A stretch of 64,000 nt of DNA. Origin: Numida meleagris (Eukaryota > Chordata > Aves > Galliformes > Numididae). Position 1 is the stretch's first letter. Each line of letters opens with the position of its first letter. Of the stretch, positions 37,501 through 52,500 are shown piece by piece. A program made the translations under genes and the position numbers. The notes below the pieces were generated by a model. It had not been told where the DNA came from. It saw only the letters and a list, made by a program, of their open reading frames with translations, and did no database searches. The stretch is from contig NC_034410.1 of the NCBI RefSeq assembly GCF_002078875.1, positions 44,624,053-44,688,052 on the forward strand, written 5' to 3'.

Positions 37501-40500
37501 CAAATTCTTTCTAAGAGGTACTGAACACTCAAAAATGATTGTTCATATCAAACAAGTTTGGCCGTTTGTAACTAGAGGGCATAGCTGCCATCCTCTATTT
37601 AATGTTTAAATTAAGTGGTTTGGGTTTGTTCATAAACAAATGCTAGTATAATCTTAAAATCAATTGTTTGGAACAGAACTGAGATGGAATTTCATCTTAA
37701 AATGCGGAGGCTCTAAGAACACAAGCTGAAAACTGTACGAGTGCCTTTATGCACAGTATTAATGCAGAAGAGGAGATCTGGGAATGGAAATTTCCATTTT
37801 GCCAAGATAGCAAGTAAAATTCAGGCATTATGAAAAGGAAATACTTTGCTTAATACTTATGCTTGAACAACTGGGACTTTCTTACGAATGTACTGCTTCA
37901 TCATTACCTGGTTCAATACAGACATTATCGCTTTGTGAAAACATGCTTGTGGCAAAGGATTAGTAATATTGGAACAAATAAAAGTAAGTAACGAGCATTT
38001 AAAGCAGGAGTAACAGCTAAAGAGGATGCAACAGTGACTTACACAACTCAGAATTGTGCTTTACCACTTGTTTGTTTCATTTTGGTGTTTGTTTTTTTCA
38101 GTATATACTCTTAGGCCTCTCTTTAGAGTCTGCTATTTAACTAATCAAGGCCTAATTCCATGTGGAGCTGTATTTACCTTGAAATTGAAGCCTTATTTAA
38201 ACTCACTCCTGATTAATAAATTACCAAAGTCAAGTGTTTAGGAGTATCAATGATACGACAGTCATTTCATTCATATGTAATTTCCCCTCACCCCTCCCTA
38301 AAATTATTGTTCCTTGTTTCTATATTAAAAATACCATCAAAGCACAAAGGCAATTCAAAAGAAACTCCTACCAAAAATACCACAATATATTATTTTCATT
38401 TCTTTAGTTATTGATGCCAAAGTTTGAATACTTAGTGTTGTTATTTATACTGTGTTGTTTTGTGTTTGTCTGTTGTTGTTTTTTTTTGTCAGTAAATTTC
38501 AAGGTATTCACAGAAGAGGTGAGCTTTCTTAACTGTGTCTTCCTGATGCAGACACAAGCATCGGGATGAGAATTTTTTTTTTTTCCAAAGTTTTACTCCT
38601 GACCAGTAGCATAGGTCCAGGTGTGATTAAGCCAATACACATCCTAGTCCAAAGACTAAATTTTCCATAACTTTTAGGGCTGTAAGGATCAAGGTTGATG
38701 AAACATCCCTAGGCTGCATACCACGAGAGCATCATATGTTTGTTCCTTCTCCACATCTGTCAAGCCTTGAGCTCACAGAGTGAGTGTGTTTAGTTTTGGT
38801 TGTTTGGTGCCCAGACTGTATAATCCTTTCTCTCCTGGGAACAGATGCTCAGAAGGATAGTTGGAATGGCCTACAGGTTGCGTTGGAACTGGAGGCTGCC
38901 AGGTAAACCACTCTTGAATATTTACTAGGCTATTTTTATTAAGTAACTTGTTATAGTTGCCAAATTTTACTTCATGAAATCACTTCATAAAAATAAAATT
39001 GTTATTCATAAAATTGGCTGGCTGAGATTGGAAGCAAACTGTGGAGACTGTGTAGTCCAACCCACTGCTGAAAGCAGAGTCAGCTACGCCAGGCATTTCC
39101 CAGCATTGCCCATGTGAGTTTTGACTGCCTACAAGTATAGGGGCTTCATAACCTCTCTAGTCATCCTGGTTTGGTGTTTGACAACACCTGTTTTCCTGTC
39201 ATTGGGCCCTAGCAGGGAGAGTCTGTTGTCTTCCATCAGATATTTTTACTCGCTGATATGTTCTCAAAGCCTCCTACTTTTAGGTGTGTTCAAAGTGGTG
39301 CTGAATGGGATCCTCATGTCCTTTTGTGCAAAGCTGCTTTGCATGTGATTGGCCCAGCCTATATGGGTGCCTTAGGTGTTCCTCCCTGGGTTGTATCTCC
39401 TGTCAGGGATTCCTCTCTGGCTCAGAGTAGTTCTGGTTTTCATTTACCACATGTGTTTCTGTAAATTACTGAAAATCTTTAGCTGGGTTTTGTTCTTTAC
39501 GAAATCCTTTCTGCTTCTGCTCTGATGCCTCACAAACAAAACTATAGATGGATTCTGTAGCTGAAACTTGGAGGAAAATTTAGCTAGTGAAACTGGGCAG
39601 TCACGTGAGCTGCAGAGTGTACAATTCTAGAAATTGCAGAACCTTGCAGCTCATCGAGCCCTTCTAAGAAATGATTAAACTGGACAGTCCGCTAGGCTTT
39701 TAAGGTTAGAAGCCTGGATCATCCCCCCTCTGCAAATATTCCAATTTTTGGAAGGCATGATGGATTTGGGGGTGGCAGCATGGTTGGGAGAGAGATGGCA
39801 CAGCTGAGTGTCCTTTTAGCTTTTCTCTCCTAGGCTGCAGGTCCTTCACTGCTTCATGACTTGGTAAAGCACAGGACTTGATTTGGCCCTTTGGAAAGGA
39901 TTTTGTCTTGGATAAGGAGAAGAGTAATTACAAAGAAAAAATAAGGCACAGAAAAACATTAACAAAGAAGAAATTCTGAAACTTTGTACTTTAGCTTCAA
40001 TTTTGCAAACACGGCAGTGAGATTCCCAGTGTTACTGAAGACTAAATAATGTTAGTATTATTTCATATTCTTTGCGTATAACTGTTAGTTTTTCTGCTCA
40101 AGATTCTTCCTACTATTAGATGATTCAGGATAACCAATGCAATGAACTGGCTGCTCTGAAGGCTTAGGTAACACCAGCTTTTTTGGGTGAAATAGAGCTA
40201 AGCAAGGATGCTGAAACTGACTCTAGCACATATCTGACTTTTTGAAAACCATTAGATAAACTGTTTCATGGGTTTAAATTTTCCTAAGTATGTCCTATAC
40301 ATATTGTGTGTTCAAGTCTGCAACTTGACTTCTAAAAGGTTACAAAAATAATACAACTTAAAAAGTCTTATATATCCCTAATATCCAAGTAACTAAATGT
40401 CAAAGACACGTGGAGATGCACACCTATGCTATCTTCTGTATTTCATTTTCAGACCAAAGTTACTGAATGATTTGGGTAATGTAGTTCTATTTATTAATTG

Positions 40501-43500
40501 CTTCACTGACAATTTCCACATAACGTGGTGGTTATATTCTGTATATTTGATGGTAAGTTAAACAGAGCTGTCCCTTCTTGAGTTGATCACTGGACTTTGC
40601 TTAAGATACTAAGAGAATTAAGTACTGAGAACATTGCAGTTGTTACATATGGTAATGCTTTAAGTAAAATCTTTTTTTAAAACAGAGTGAGTGATATGAT
40701 CCCATTGTCTTGCAAGTAGTGTATAGACCATAAAAAGCTAAATGCTATCATACAGCTATAAAATGTATCCAGCAAAGCTAATTTTTTGTAGAAAGAGCTG
40801 AGTTCGGTTTGAACTGAGAATAGATGTTAGACATCCTGCAGATAGCCTGTTCTTTTGTGTTTGCTAATACTTATGTAAGTATTGCGTAGCAATAATAATC
40901 TGAGCAAAAGCAAAAGTTTGGCATGTAAAGAAGTGGTTTTTGGTGCCAGGTTTGTAAATGAAAGGCTTGCTGTTTAGATTAGCTGAGAAAGGCATCGTAA
41001 TCCATGTAGTTTACAAGTGGTGATTGTGGGCTAAAAGTTACTGGAAAATTTCAGCATGTCTCACAATATCTAGTTCAAATGCTTTACTTCAGAAAACAGC
41101 ACATCTCTAGTAAAAAAGGATTTATTTTAATAATTGAACTGAAAGGTGAAACAGTAGATAATACCGTTGATTTGTGCTTTGTGCAGAAGTTTGTGATGTG
41201 CAGCTGAAAACAAATCTGATAGAAATAAGCTAAGATACATGGGAAAAAAAAAAAGGCTCCTTAAGTTTTTAATATGTCTCACCATTTATGTTTCCAAGGC
41301 ATATGTATTATGGGGTTTTATTGAATAAGATATTACTGGAATTTGTAATGCAGCATGTCCCTACCTAAAAATTTATTAATGCAAGGTTCTACTTGCTATG
41401 TGTATGATTATTCAGTTTATCTGTGTTTTTTTTCTAGTTGCTTTTATTCTACTGTAGCCTTTGTACAATGCTGCTGTACTGCAGTGGTTGATGAGGGGCC
41501 TCATACCTCAGGGATGGGGAGAAGAAGGGAAAAGCTAAACATTCCACGTAAAAATATTTATAACAGTGTTTCTTATTTATTGAGTATGTCATTTTTAGGA
41601 GAAAGACAAGATGGTTCTGTGGTGGTGGCAAGACTTTGCAACTATATGCATTCAAACATGATTAGTAATGAACTCTGAGAGCAGCAGATGCTCTTTTCCC
41701 ATGTCACTTGTTAACAGAATATGGCTGGGCATTCCTCTTGAAAATTTTGGGAAAAAAAACTTAAAAGAGCAAAAACAACCAGTATGTGGTTGTATCTTGT
41801 TATCCACCTGCAATCAATCTATATTGTATTGTATCAAAGTAACTGGAATGAATAACGGCCAGGCCACTACTGCAAAAGCTTGTTCCTTATGCGATCAGAT
41901 TGGCAAGGTCCTTAGAGAGATGAGAGAGAAGCAGTTTGACTCTTGCACAGTTTTGTTTCTTGTTCTTCAAGTGGTGCAGTGTTTGGATTTGGAGAAATAG
42001 CTGTTTCTTTCTGTGGTTCCACAAGAAAGGAAACAAATAATAGAAGTGACTTCAGCTGTTTCTGTGTTTGGAAACACACGGTTCTGTTTATAGTGTGTGG
42101 GAGTAACGAAGTATGTATGGAAGTCTATGGGAGATGACCAGAAAACACAGCCTCCTTTTCAGGATGTAGCAGAAAAACTTGATGTAGACTTGTCTAGTAG
42201 AAAATTGAAAGAAAAGAATATAATTAACAGTTGTTGTGATTTTGTGGAAAAATTGGTTGGACAGTATCACTGTGAGATTAAGCAATCAGTTGGCTCTACC
42301 AACTCAAATTAGATGCATCTATGAATGCACTTGACTTTAACATTTGGCCTTTTGATTTAAAATTAGCACTGTACAGTACATCGATACACACTGAAAGGAT
42401 TCAGATTTGGTTAACAGTTGTTGTAGCAACTGGCTGGTAGACCCAGTTGCTTTCCTTACTTTTTTCTTCACCATGTTTTGGAAATTGCTCTTTCAGAAGT
42501 CGCTTACGCAGGAAGTAAGAGTTACAGATGACACAAAAATAAATGTGAGGAAAAGGCACTTCCAAGGAAGTCTGAATAACATTAAATAGGAGTACGTTCA
42601 AACAAGATTAATTTTACAGTTTAATTTTACATGGTTATAGGACTAAGGAATGTCCCATTTCAGTCTCACATAAAGAACTGTGGTCTGGGATGTGTCATCA
42701 CAGTAGAGGATGTGAGAGTGAAACGCATAAGATACTGTAAGTTCCTTGTCTGATTCTGTGTCAAAAAGTCTCTGAAAATGAGAGCAGTAAAATAATGTTT
42801 TATCTGTGTACAGCTTTGTTGGTACTAATAAACTTTTTAACACTACATTTGCTTCTGATGTCCATCTTTGAAGAAACATACTGGAAAAGAACACGCAGAG
42901 AAAATGAGATTTAAAGAACTGAAATAAAAAGAATTAAAGGTGACATGATAAGTGATTTTAAAACTCCATAAGGAGAAAGTACTAACTGCGAAAGCACTCT
43001 TTAATTTGGTGAAGAAAAGCTGAGGAAAGCATAAAGCTGAAAGTCAGACATTCACCTTGGAAATAAGGCAAATATTATAACAGCGTGATTAACCAGTGGA
43101 ACAAACTATCGGAGAAGGTGGTGATTTTCCATCCCTTGAAGGCTTTCAAATCAAGAATATTCATTTTCTGGAATTTAGGCTTTAGCCAAATGCAAGTGTA
43201 CCTTATAGGAGTTGGGGAACTGTGAGCTTGTGCAAGTCTTTGTGCCTCTGGCATGAATCTCATGCATACTTCAGGTACTGTTAGCATTGAAAGGTCTCCA
43301 AGACCAAGCTTATGAGGCATTTATGTGTCCAAAGTGGCATGTGCCCAGGGACAAAAAGGCTTGAAGAACTCTGATTATGGGTAAGCAGATTGTCCTCCTT
43401 GGGATTGATACAGGACAACTAAGGAAAAGTTAATGGCCTTGGATACAGGAAGTCAGTACAGATTATCCTAAACTTTACTGTAGATATGTTAACTAGTTAC

Positions 43501-46500
43501 ATTTCCAGTTTCCTGAACTAATCTGTGCCAAAGACTTAAGTGGATATTAATTCAGCTGCTGGCTGCATTAGCTTCCACCTACATAGTTATGATCATAGAG
43601 GACAGATGTGCTATACAACCATCAGCTGGCCTACATGGTAATTTTTTCCACATTTTAAAATTACAAGTGCCTGCTAACATAGCCCTTCACCATAAGTGCC
43701 AGACAACGTCAGCGTTGCCATCTCTGTCTCAGTTCTTTGGTTGGATTTTAAAGCCTTTAAAATGCTATCTTCTTGTGTCCTGTTGGGTAGTTTTCCTGGC
43801 TGGTAAGGATTTGCTAGGAGTTCTGTGGGGCTGGAAGTAGAGGAACAGTTGTCTCAGTGGTCTGCTACTATAGAGGGGGAATAATATAGAAAAGTGTGGA
43901 AAAAACATTTTTGAACAAGTTGGCAAAATTAGTCTTAGCAATTATAAAAGAATTTACTAGCATCTCTTATTTGTGTTATTATTAACTGAACAATAATGAT
44001 TCTGATCAGCTGGGTTAGAATGCATCCTAATATTTAAATTATCTATTTTGAGGAGGACAGCATCAGACGCATTTCAAGACAGTTTCTTCTTTGGAACAAA
44101 AATAAATGTAAAAATGTCCTGAGTTTTACACTTATTAAAATAGTTCTCCTTTTAACATAAAACAACCACTTCTATTTTTTGACTTTATAAAAAGTCGCTT
44201 CATACGGAATGAAGCAAAAATAAATACATCTGTTCTGCATTTGGTTTCAGTCTACTTTTTCAACAGAAATCATGCATCAACATTAATCGCATAACAGTAA
44301 TAAACAGTCAAACATGAAGACAGACTGCTAGACAACTCAGTGGATGGGATATATAAAATGCCTTTTCTTCAACATCTTGCAGTTCCTTCTGCTATTTCTT
44401 ACTTGCAGCAGAACTTGCATCACTTCCAAAGCATGTTGTATGCTTTCTTTAGGTAAGAATATTGAGTCATGAAATGATTTGTCACAATCCTTCATGTCTT
44501 CATTAGAAATAATTTAGAGATGTGTCTTTTGTGCTTCAGCTTCTGTAAATCTAAGATAACCATGTCTGTTACACTGCTTGTGTTTACTCCTCAGTGTTAA
44601 TATTTGATATAAGATGGAATTGTTATTATTACTGTTCAGTTCTTTGACTGAAAATGTCAAGTAATAGTTTATATGTGAATTACAGTAACATCTTTCATTC
44701 TCTGTAGAAGAAAATGATTTTGGAATGGGATCTGTATTTTATGCTTTAAGCTAATGTATTTTATTGCCTGAGAACATCCTTTGAACTGGTTCTATTGTTG
44801 CTTGGAAATGGTATTTAGCAAAATTTTGTTTTGACAATGAAGCTTTTATTTTAGAAAACTCATAAGAGTAGCCAGTCATGAAGAATTGGTTCAGTGTTCA
44901 AAAGAGTAATGCTAGATTTTGAATTGCAATTGTTTCTTGTAAAGTGAATTAAAAAAAGATACTGACAATGTAAGACTTGGTAGTCATTGTGACATACCCG
45001 TTTGGAAATCTGAGTCACCATGCTTTGTGTTAGTACTTAGATGCTTGAATTTGTGTTTGTTTCCCTTGTCTTACTCTTCACCAGTGTAACAGTGTGCTCC
45101 CCCTTACCCTCAGCTTCCTCCTTCAGCCTGGTTGTTATGCTGAGGGTCTTGCTTAGCCTGACTTCTGTATCGAGGAAGGTCATGGAGCAGATCAGTTGTC
45201 TTGAGTGCAGTCACATAGCATGTGCGGGACAATCATCGGATCAGGTCTAGCCAGCATGGGTTCATGAAGGGCAAATCCTTCTTGACCAACCTGATATCCT
45301 TGCATGACCAGGTGACCCGCCTAGTGGATGAGGGAAGGGCTGTGGACGTTGACTGTCTAGACTTTAATAAGGCCTTTGACACAGTCTCCCACAGCATTCA
45401 CCTGGAGAAGCTGGCAGCTCATGGCTTAGAGTGGTGTATTCTTCACCGGGTTAAAAATTGGCTGAACAGCCAAGCCAAGAGAGCGATGGTGAATGAAGTT
45501 GAATCCAGCTGATGACTGGGCATGAGTGTTGTTCCCTAGGGGTCAGTACTGGAGTCAGTCCCGTTTAGTGTCTTTATTGATGATGTGGAAGAGGGAATTG
45601 AGTGCACCCTCAGTAAGTTTGCAGTTGACACGAAGTTGGGAGGAAGTGTTGATCTGCCTGAGGGTAGGAAGGCTCTGCAGAGGGATCTGAATACACAGGA
45701 TTGATAGGGGCTGAGGCCAATTGTATGAGGTTCAACAAGATCAAGTGCTGGGTTCTGCACTTCAGCCACAATCCCACGCAACACTGCAGGCTTGAGGCAG
45801 AGTGGCTGGAAAGCTGTGTGGCAGAAAGTGATCTGGGGGTGCTAGTGTTCAGTGCTGGCTGAACATCAGTTAGTGTGCCCAGGTGGCCAGGAAGGCCAAC
45901 GGCATCCTTGCTTGTATCAGAAGTAGTGTGGCCAGCAGGACTAGGGAAGTGATCATTCCACTGTACTTGGCACTGGTGAAGCCACACTTAGAGTACTGTG
46001 TTCAGTTTTGGGCCCCTCACTACAGGAAGCACATTGAGGTCCTGGAGCATGTCCAGAGAAGGGCAACAAAGCTGTGAAGGGTCTGGAGCACAAGTCTTAA
46101 GACGAGTGGCTGAGGGAGCTGGCGTTGCTTAGTCTGGAGAAGTGGAGGCACGGGGGAGACCTTGACACTCTCCACAACTACCTGAAAAGAAGTTGTAGCA
46201 AGGTGGGGGTCAGTTTCTTCTCCCATGTAATCAGCAATAGGATGAGAGGTAATGGCTTCAAGTTGCACCAGGGAGGTTCAGGTTGGGTATTAGGAAACAT
46301 TTATTCTCCAAAAGAGTGGTAAGGCATTGGAACAGGCTGCCCAGGGGGGTGGTGGAGTCACCATCCCTGGAGGTTTTCAAGAAACATGTAGATGTGGCAT
46401 TTAAGGATGGGGTTAGTGGGCATGGTGGTGATGGGTTGGCAGTTGGACTTGATGATCTTAAAGGTCTTGTCCAACCTTAATAATTATATGATAACACCAT

Positions 46501-49500
46501 CCTGCTAAACACTGTGACTGTGAGCCAGTCATCCTACCCCATAAATAGTGAGCAGCCCAAGAGCCTGTGGAGATTTAATCCTTGTAACAAGACTGCATGT
46601 GACCTTCCCAATTCCTTCTAAATATTTGTGAAGCTTGAGTGACTATGTTTTAGAGTGAATTATGTGGAATAATTATTGGAAGTAATGTGTTGGAATGTTC
46701 CTCTTGAGAAAAACATTGTAGAAACCTCTGCTGTGGAATGCAGTGAATATGCAAGGAGTCTATTCCATGATAGTTCACTAAGCAGCATAAGACATGCAAA
46801 TGTTAGATTGTTAGCAGCACCAGGAGAGCTTGGTATGCTGACTGTAAGAGATAGAGCACAGAAGATGGAGTGAAGTGTAAAACTCCACAGCCAGGTTCCA
46901 TTTGCAGAGCCCCCTCCATTGCAGAGGGGGGAACTTGGTGGTACTATGGAAGCGATAAACTGCATAGTGGTTGTTCTGAGTTAGCAGCTTTTCAGTTTTC
47001 TTTTGCACCAACTGCAATAAAGATACATATGATTAGAGTCACTCACATTCCATCTGAAAGAGGGAAAAGAGTATAAAAATGGCCTTAAAGAGAAGGAGTT
47101 TGGAGAAGATACCATTGCAGACAAACTGGGAGGATACCACTGGCTTCTGGGACCTGTTAGCAGGCTGAGCTTCTCTTCCTTGTATAGAAACATCTAATGG
47201 GTGAGATTTACATGCTCAGATATTCAGAGTGCTTCCCCCAGGAAACTTAAAAATCTCAATAGAGTTATTCGATAATTTAATGCATTTGCAGTAAACTATA
47301 TTATTTACATTATTGATACTCACATGTGCTCTGTAGGCAGTGTATTTATCACTGGTAATTCAAAAGAATCTGTTATCTGTTGCTCTAATAAAGAGCACAA
47401 TTCATGAAGCTAGTCATAAGAGTTCTCAGTGGAAGTGGCCAAATTCCCTAAGTCCATTTGAACACAACTTGTCCAAATTGGGTATTAACTCTTCAGTGCA
47501 ACTACAAACATCTAAAATCCTCACCTATAGTTGTGTAAGTTATTTCTTTAATTGTATCACAATTAAAAGTATATAAATGAGTTTCTCTGAATTTAAAATA
47601 TATATGTATATATTGTTATTCATACATGTTTGGGCAATGAAGTGGTGAAAAATAAATTTTCTATGGCAGCATCTGTTGATCCTAGTATGTAGTTGTTGAC
47701 TGTCTTAAGAAGATGGGTATGGTATTACTCCTTAATCTGAGTAACTGAAATAATAGAATGCTTTCATTTCATTTAACTTGATTGTTGTATGACAGGCGAT
47801 CTTTCCATAGAACTATATAGAACAGTGAATTCACGTGTTAGTTCAAATTAATTATAAAAATGTTCTGATTGTTTTTCTTTCTAGAATATTCTCTTTCTTG
47901 GACATAGTTACTTTGTGTCGATGCGCACAAGTTTCCAAGGTATGTATTTCTATTGTTTTGTTGTCCTTGTTCTTTGGGAAGTTCTTAATTACTTGCAAAT
48001 CATGGGCTTTAGGGCAGTCTTCTTCCTGTTAAAAAAAATAAAAATAAAAAATCAAGTATTTCAGCATCTTTTATTAAAACAAACAATTTTTTTTATTAAA
48101 ACAAATAAGCTGTTGGTCTAGTTGTTTCTATTCAGATACGTGGAATTAGTTGCTATGAACTGAACTTCTTTTTAAAGGCTTTGGAAAAGATATCCAGTAG
48201 TGTGCGCTCTATATCTGGAGAAAGGATTAAGCCCATTTTGGCACAGTGGCGTTTGCTTTTTATAAAGCATGTGGCTGTGTAACACTATTTTTCAGACACG
48301 TTCTCCTTAAAATTCCATGTAGCTCAGTTAATGTGTACCATGTGTCTAAGTACATCCATCATTTGCTTGCCAAGTATAAAAGGTGTTAAATAAATGGACT
48401 ACTAGCAGAGAAGAAAGGCACACAGAAGATAATAGAGAAAGCATGCTAAGTAAGCTTTTATGTTTAGCTAATCTTTTATTTTGAATTAAAGTGAAAAATA
48501 TTCTGCTTCTACACCAAATGTGTACGGTGAAGTGTATTCTTATACAGCATGAAAGAACTTTTTAATTTCGTGCTTTTCTCCATTCTTTTAATGCGGATTA
48601 ACTCTTTATTTGTTTTAATTTATAACTGTGTAACTACTTAATTCCCAGACCCGTATTATCCTAGCCTGCAACTTCAGTAAGTTCTGTGAGCTAGCTAACA
48701 TCAGGTTTTGTTAGAACTTCTAGGTAAAGCCTAGAACACATTTGAAGAAAACCAAGGTGAATTAATAAGTCCTTGTTTTTTGTTTTTTTCCTCTCAGAAC
48801 TACATCAGTTGGATGCAATATTCTTTCTTTCAGTTTTTCTGAGTATGCTTTTGTTTGTCTGGCTTTTTTACTTTGTTTTGCTTTGAAGGACTGCTTCAAC
48901 AGTGAAGAACAAATTATCAAATGTATATGTAACTCAGCACATGGAAAGGCTTGATCCAAACAGTGGAAAGTCAGCAATATTCTGAAAGGTTTCTGTTCCT
49001 CTCAGTGTAGTAACTTGTGAGGTTGAGGAACTATGGTTTTATTGGAAGGAGAGTCATGTGCATTTACTTTTCTCTCAATATATATCTAGTTAAATCATGC
49101 TATGTATGTGTTTTGCATTTCATTTCTTGCTGTTACACATTTTATGGGTATAAGACTCTGAATTGAAATCCATTTAGGAGATTTGAGATTAATTTAAACA
49201 AATGCTCTGGTTTTAACTGGTTAGTATTTTATTAGTAGTAGTATCTGCTCTCACATTTGTTTTTTTAAAAGTGCTACCCAAATGTATATTTTTTGTATTT
49301 GAGAGTTTGTTATACTGGAATTGCTGAGACGAAAACAAAGGGACCAGGCAGTGGAAGCGTGTAACTCTTATTTGTTTTCTGTAGGCATGGAATGTTTTAG
49401 CTCTGGATGGAAGCAATTGGCAAAGAATAGACCTTTTTAACTTTCAGACGGATATAGAGGTTAGTGTCTTTGTTTATTTCATTCCTATGGTGATGTTTAA

Positions 49501-52500
49501 GAGCATAGCCCATTTTAAGTATTCCGTAGACTCTCCTTGAGTTCATGTTTTAAAGGCTAAAGTTCAAGATACTAAAGCAGTAAAGGGACAAATAGACAAC
49601 TCTGTATTTGACTTTTTAAACACTGATTATGTTTTTGAGTTTTGCTTGGAAGCAATATGTCAGATAATTTGCATATATTGTATATATGCAGAGTTCTAGA
49701 AATTCAGAACTGATCATTTCCAGAAAACAAAGTTATAAGCAGTGCCTCTGGACTGACCGAAATGCTCGAAGTTACTCATTGCCCTGTGGGAAGATTCTGT
49801 TGCTTGTCTCTGGTCTCTGTGAGGGTGCCATCTAGTGCTGAAAGCTCTCTGCATACTTGTCTTTAGACAGAGACGGAAGCCACAAAATGCTAAAAACCTT
49901 TCCTTATTGCTGACTTGGCCTGGATTTGCTTTGCTGTGTGCCTTAGTACCATTTTATCAACATTTCTTTCCTATGGCTTGAACCTTGACTGAAATACAGG
50001 TGCATATGGATTAAAATCCTTTTCAGCATATAATGAAAGGATTAGGGCAGTCTTATGTTCCATAAGAAAAAACACATTTGTATTAATGTTACCATAGATG
50101 CGCATAAGAAAATAAATTACGATATTGGAAAATGAAGGCAAAAACCCATGGGAAATACAGTTCCTTAATTTAATCTAAATTTGTTTATTATTTGCATTTG
50201 ATAATACAAATTAAGCTTAGAATATGACAATACATTTGCTTCTGATTTTTTTGTCTTAAGCTTTTAATTGCATGAGTAAAATCCAGATGGGAGTCATTTG
50301 GTTTATTCTGCAAACTCTCTTTCAAAGAATTCTTGAAGCTTTGCAGCAATAAAGAGTAAAATTTCTCACTGTTCTCTTAAAATTTTATTGCCAACTCCTC
50401 TGCTATATTGATGCTAAATATGAGGATTTGATAGAGGTAGGAGAAAGACATACTTGCAGGTGCCAAAAATCTAAGATGTTTTGGGGCTCTAATCTCATCT
50501 CCTTCACTTGTCTTTTTAAAAAAAAAAAAAAATTGTTACTCGTTTGTTAAGAAATAAAAAGCGAAGCCCACCAGATAGGTGGCCTTTCTCTTGGCCAGCT
50601 TTTTCTGGAGCCTTTCTGCTACTTAGGAAACGTGTTTGAGTTTTTACATTTTTGCTGAGTTTGTCTTCATTGTACCTAAAATTGTTGCTCCTTCAAATGT
50701 ATTTGTAGCCTGGCGTTAAGGAGAGTGAATGAAATTAAGTTATGATCCTGTTTTTCAGTGAGGACCCATTGTGGTTTTGAGGAATTTGATTACCTCAGTA
50801 TATTGTATTTAAATACATTTGTAATATAAATGCTTAAAATTTATTCATAAGTTAAACCAATGATTACTGCATAAATTAGTTTTGAATGAGGTATGCATTT
50901 AATCTCAATATTAAAGACCTCTGTTTTGCTTTAAGCTGTTTTAGTAATGTATTTTTTTGTCATAGACTTAAGAACAGGTAAAAGCTACTAACTGTATTTG
51001 GCAACTTTTTGCTCTGTTGGTTGTTGTAATATTTGGTGATGTTTCACGTAGCATCAAGCAGTACTTGATCTCAAACTGTCAGATAATGGAAAATGATGTT
51101 TTGTTGTGTATTTTCCTTTTTTGAAACCGTGTATGATATAGAACAAAAAGAATTTTTTTTTCTACTGCAAAGTTGTGTGAAAATCTTCTTAAAGTTAAGT
51201 GTGCCTTAGGATTTGTTGGTATGTGGTACCAAATACAAGCTGGGGTAGTTTGAAGAAACAGTTTCTGAGTGACACTAAGTTATTCGAATACCTAAACAGA
51301 TTTTAATGCACTTGTCTCTTTTAGTATAGTATTTTGGTGGATTTTTTTAAAATGCTTCAAGTAATAAATGGATATGAGAAAATGTATGTCATTATTTGTT
51401 TCTATTTTCTTTGAGTAATGCATTAGATTTGGGATTTTTTCCCCCAGTGTAGATTGAGCATCCATTATATGTCATTCATTGAGAAGACTTTATCCTTACA
51501 GTGAAGGTACTTGGCCTCTGCTGGGAGATAGTTCTGAGTAAAAAATACATAATTTCATAAGTGTATAATGATCTTCAGTTTGTTTGTTTTGATGTAAATA
51601 TGTTTGAGAGAGGAGGTGACCAGTTACCTTCAGACTTAACAAACAAGTGCTGATAAAATGTTTTCACGTAGTATTAGCCAAGAGTTCAGTATTGCAGGAG
51701 AATTACAAAATACAAGAAACACTTTACTGTTCCAGTGAAAATGCTACCATTGCATACAGAGAGGAAATTTAAAAAAATCTACTGCTCTATAATTTTCTAA
51801 GTATTCTTATTTGAAATAAAATAAAGAGAAGGTAGAAGGTATGTAGTTGTCCTGTTCATTAGATGATCAGTGTTGATTTTTTTTACTTTCATCTTTTTAA
51901 AGTTAGACACTATATGATGTCTAGTGAGTTGTTGCAGTGCTTTTTGATATGTAATCTTATTCTTACCATCAAAAAATTAACATAAGGGTGCACATTATGT
52001 ACCGCAATTTAAATAACATTTTTTCAATAATGCTACACTTTCAACTTGGAATATTAGAACTACTGTACCGTTCTGCTTGCTCCTCTTATGTAGGAAAATG
52101 CTTTCAAGATGTAAATAAGTAGGATTTTATAGCAAACAGGACATCAGGTAGGAAGTTTTGTTTGCAAACTGTACTACACAATGTGTGAAGTCTTGAGGCA
52201 TTTCCAAATGGTAGGAACAGACATGCAAATAAATGCAACTTTGAAAGCCAGCGAGTAGGCTCTGGCAAATCTTCTGGATGTGGTTAAGTACTGTGGAATA
52301 CTGTGTCTGGGTCTGAGGCCCCCAGTACAGGAAAGATATGGAGCTGTTGGAGAGGGTCCAGAGGAGGGCCATGAAGATGATCAGAGGGCTGGAGCACCTC
52401 CCCTATGGCGGACAGGCTGAGGGACCTGGGCTTCTTCAGCCTGGAGAAGACAAGGCTGAGAGGAGACCACATTGCAGCCTTCCAGTATTTAAAAGGGGAT

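Larger units (their letters stand above)
31559..47884 (+). other. FBXL2 intron 2 (16,326 bp)
   Basis: Begins gtaatt and ends ttctag. It contains an unidentified possible repeat (35,580-35,790), an old reverse CR1 (39,020-39,480), a decayed LINE remnant (42,400-43,320) and a sense CR1 (45,145-46,491). The rest is AT-rich, with no exon or RNA gene recognised. Confidence 0.9.

Noticed and set aside
41355..42312. Cluster of overlapping 105-110 codon open frames in intron 2
   Set aside because: No domains recognised; the frames switch and show no codon-use pattern distinct from intron.
49671..49689. GCATATAT/TGT/ATATATGC palindrome
   Set aside because: A TA-rich palindrome of this size is expected by chance in AT-rich intron.
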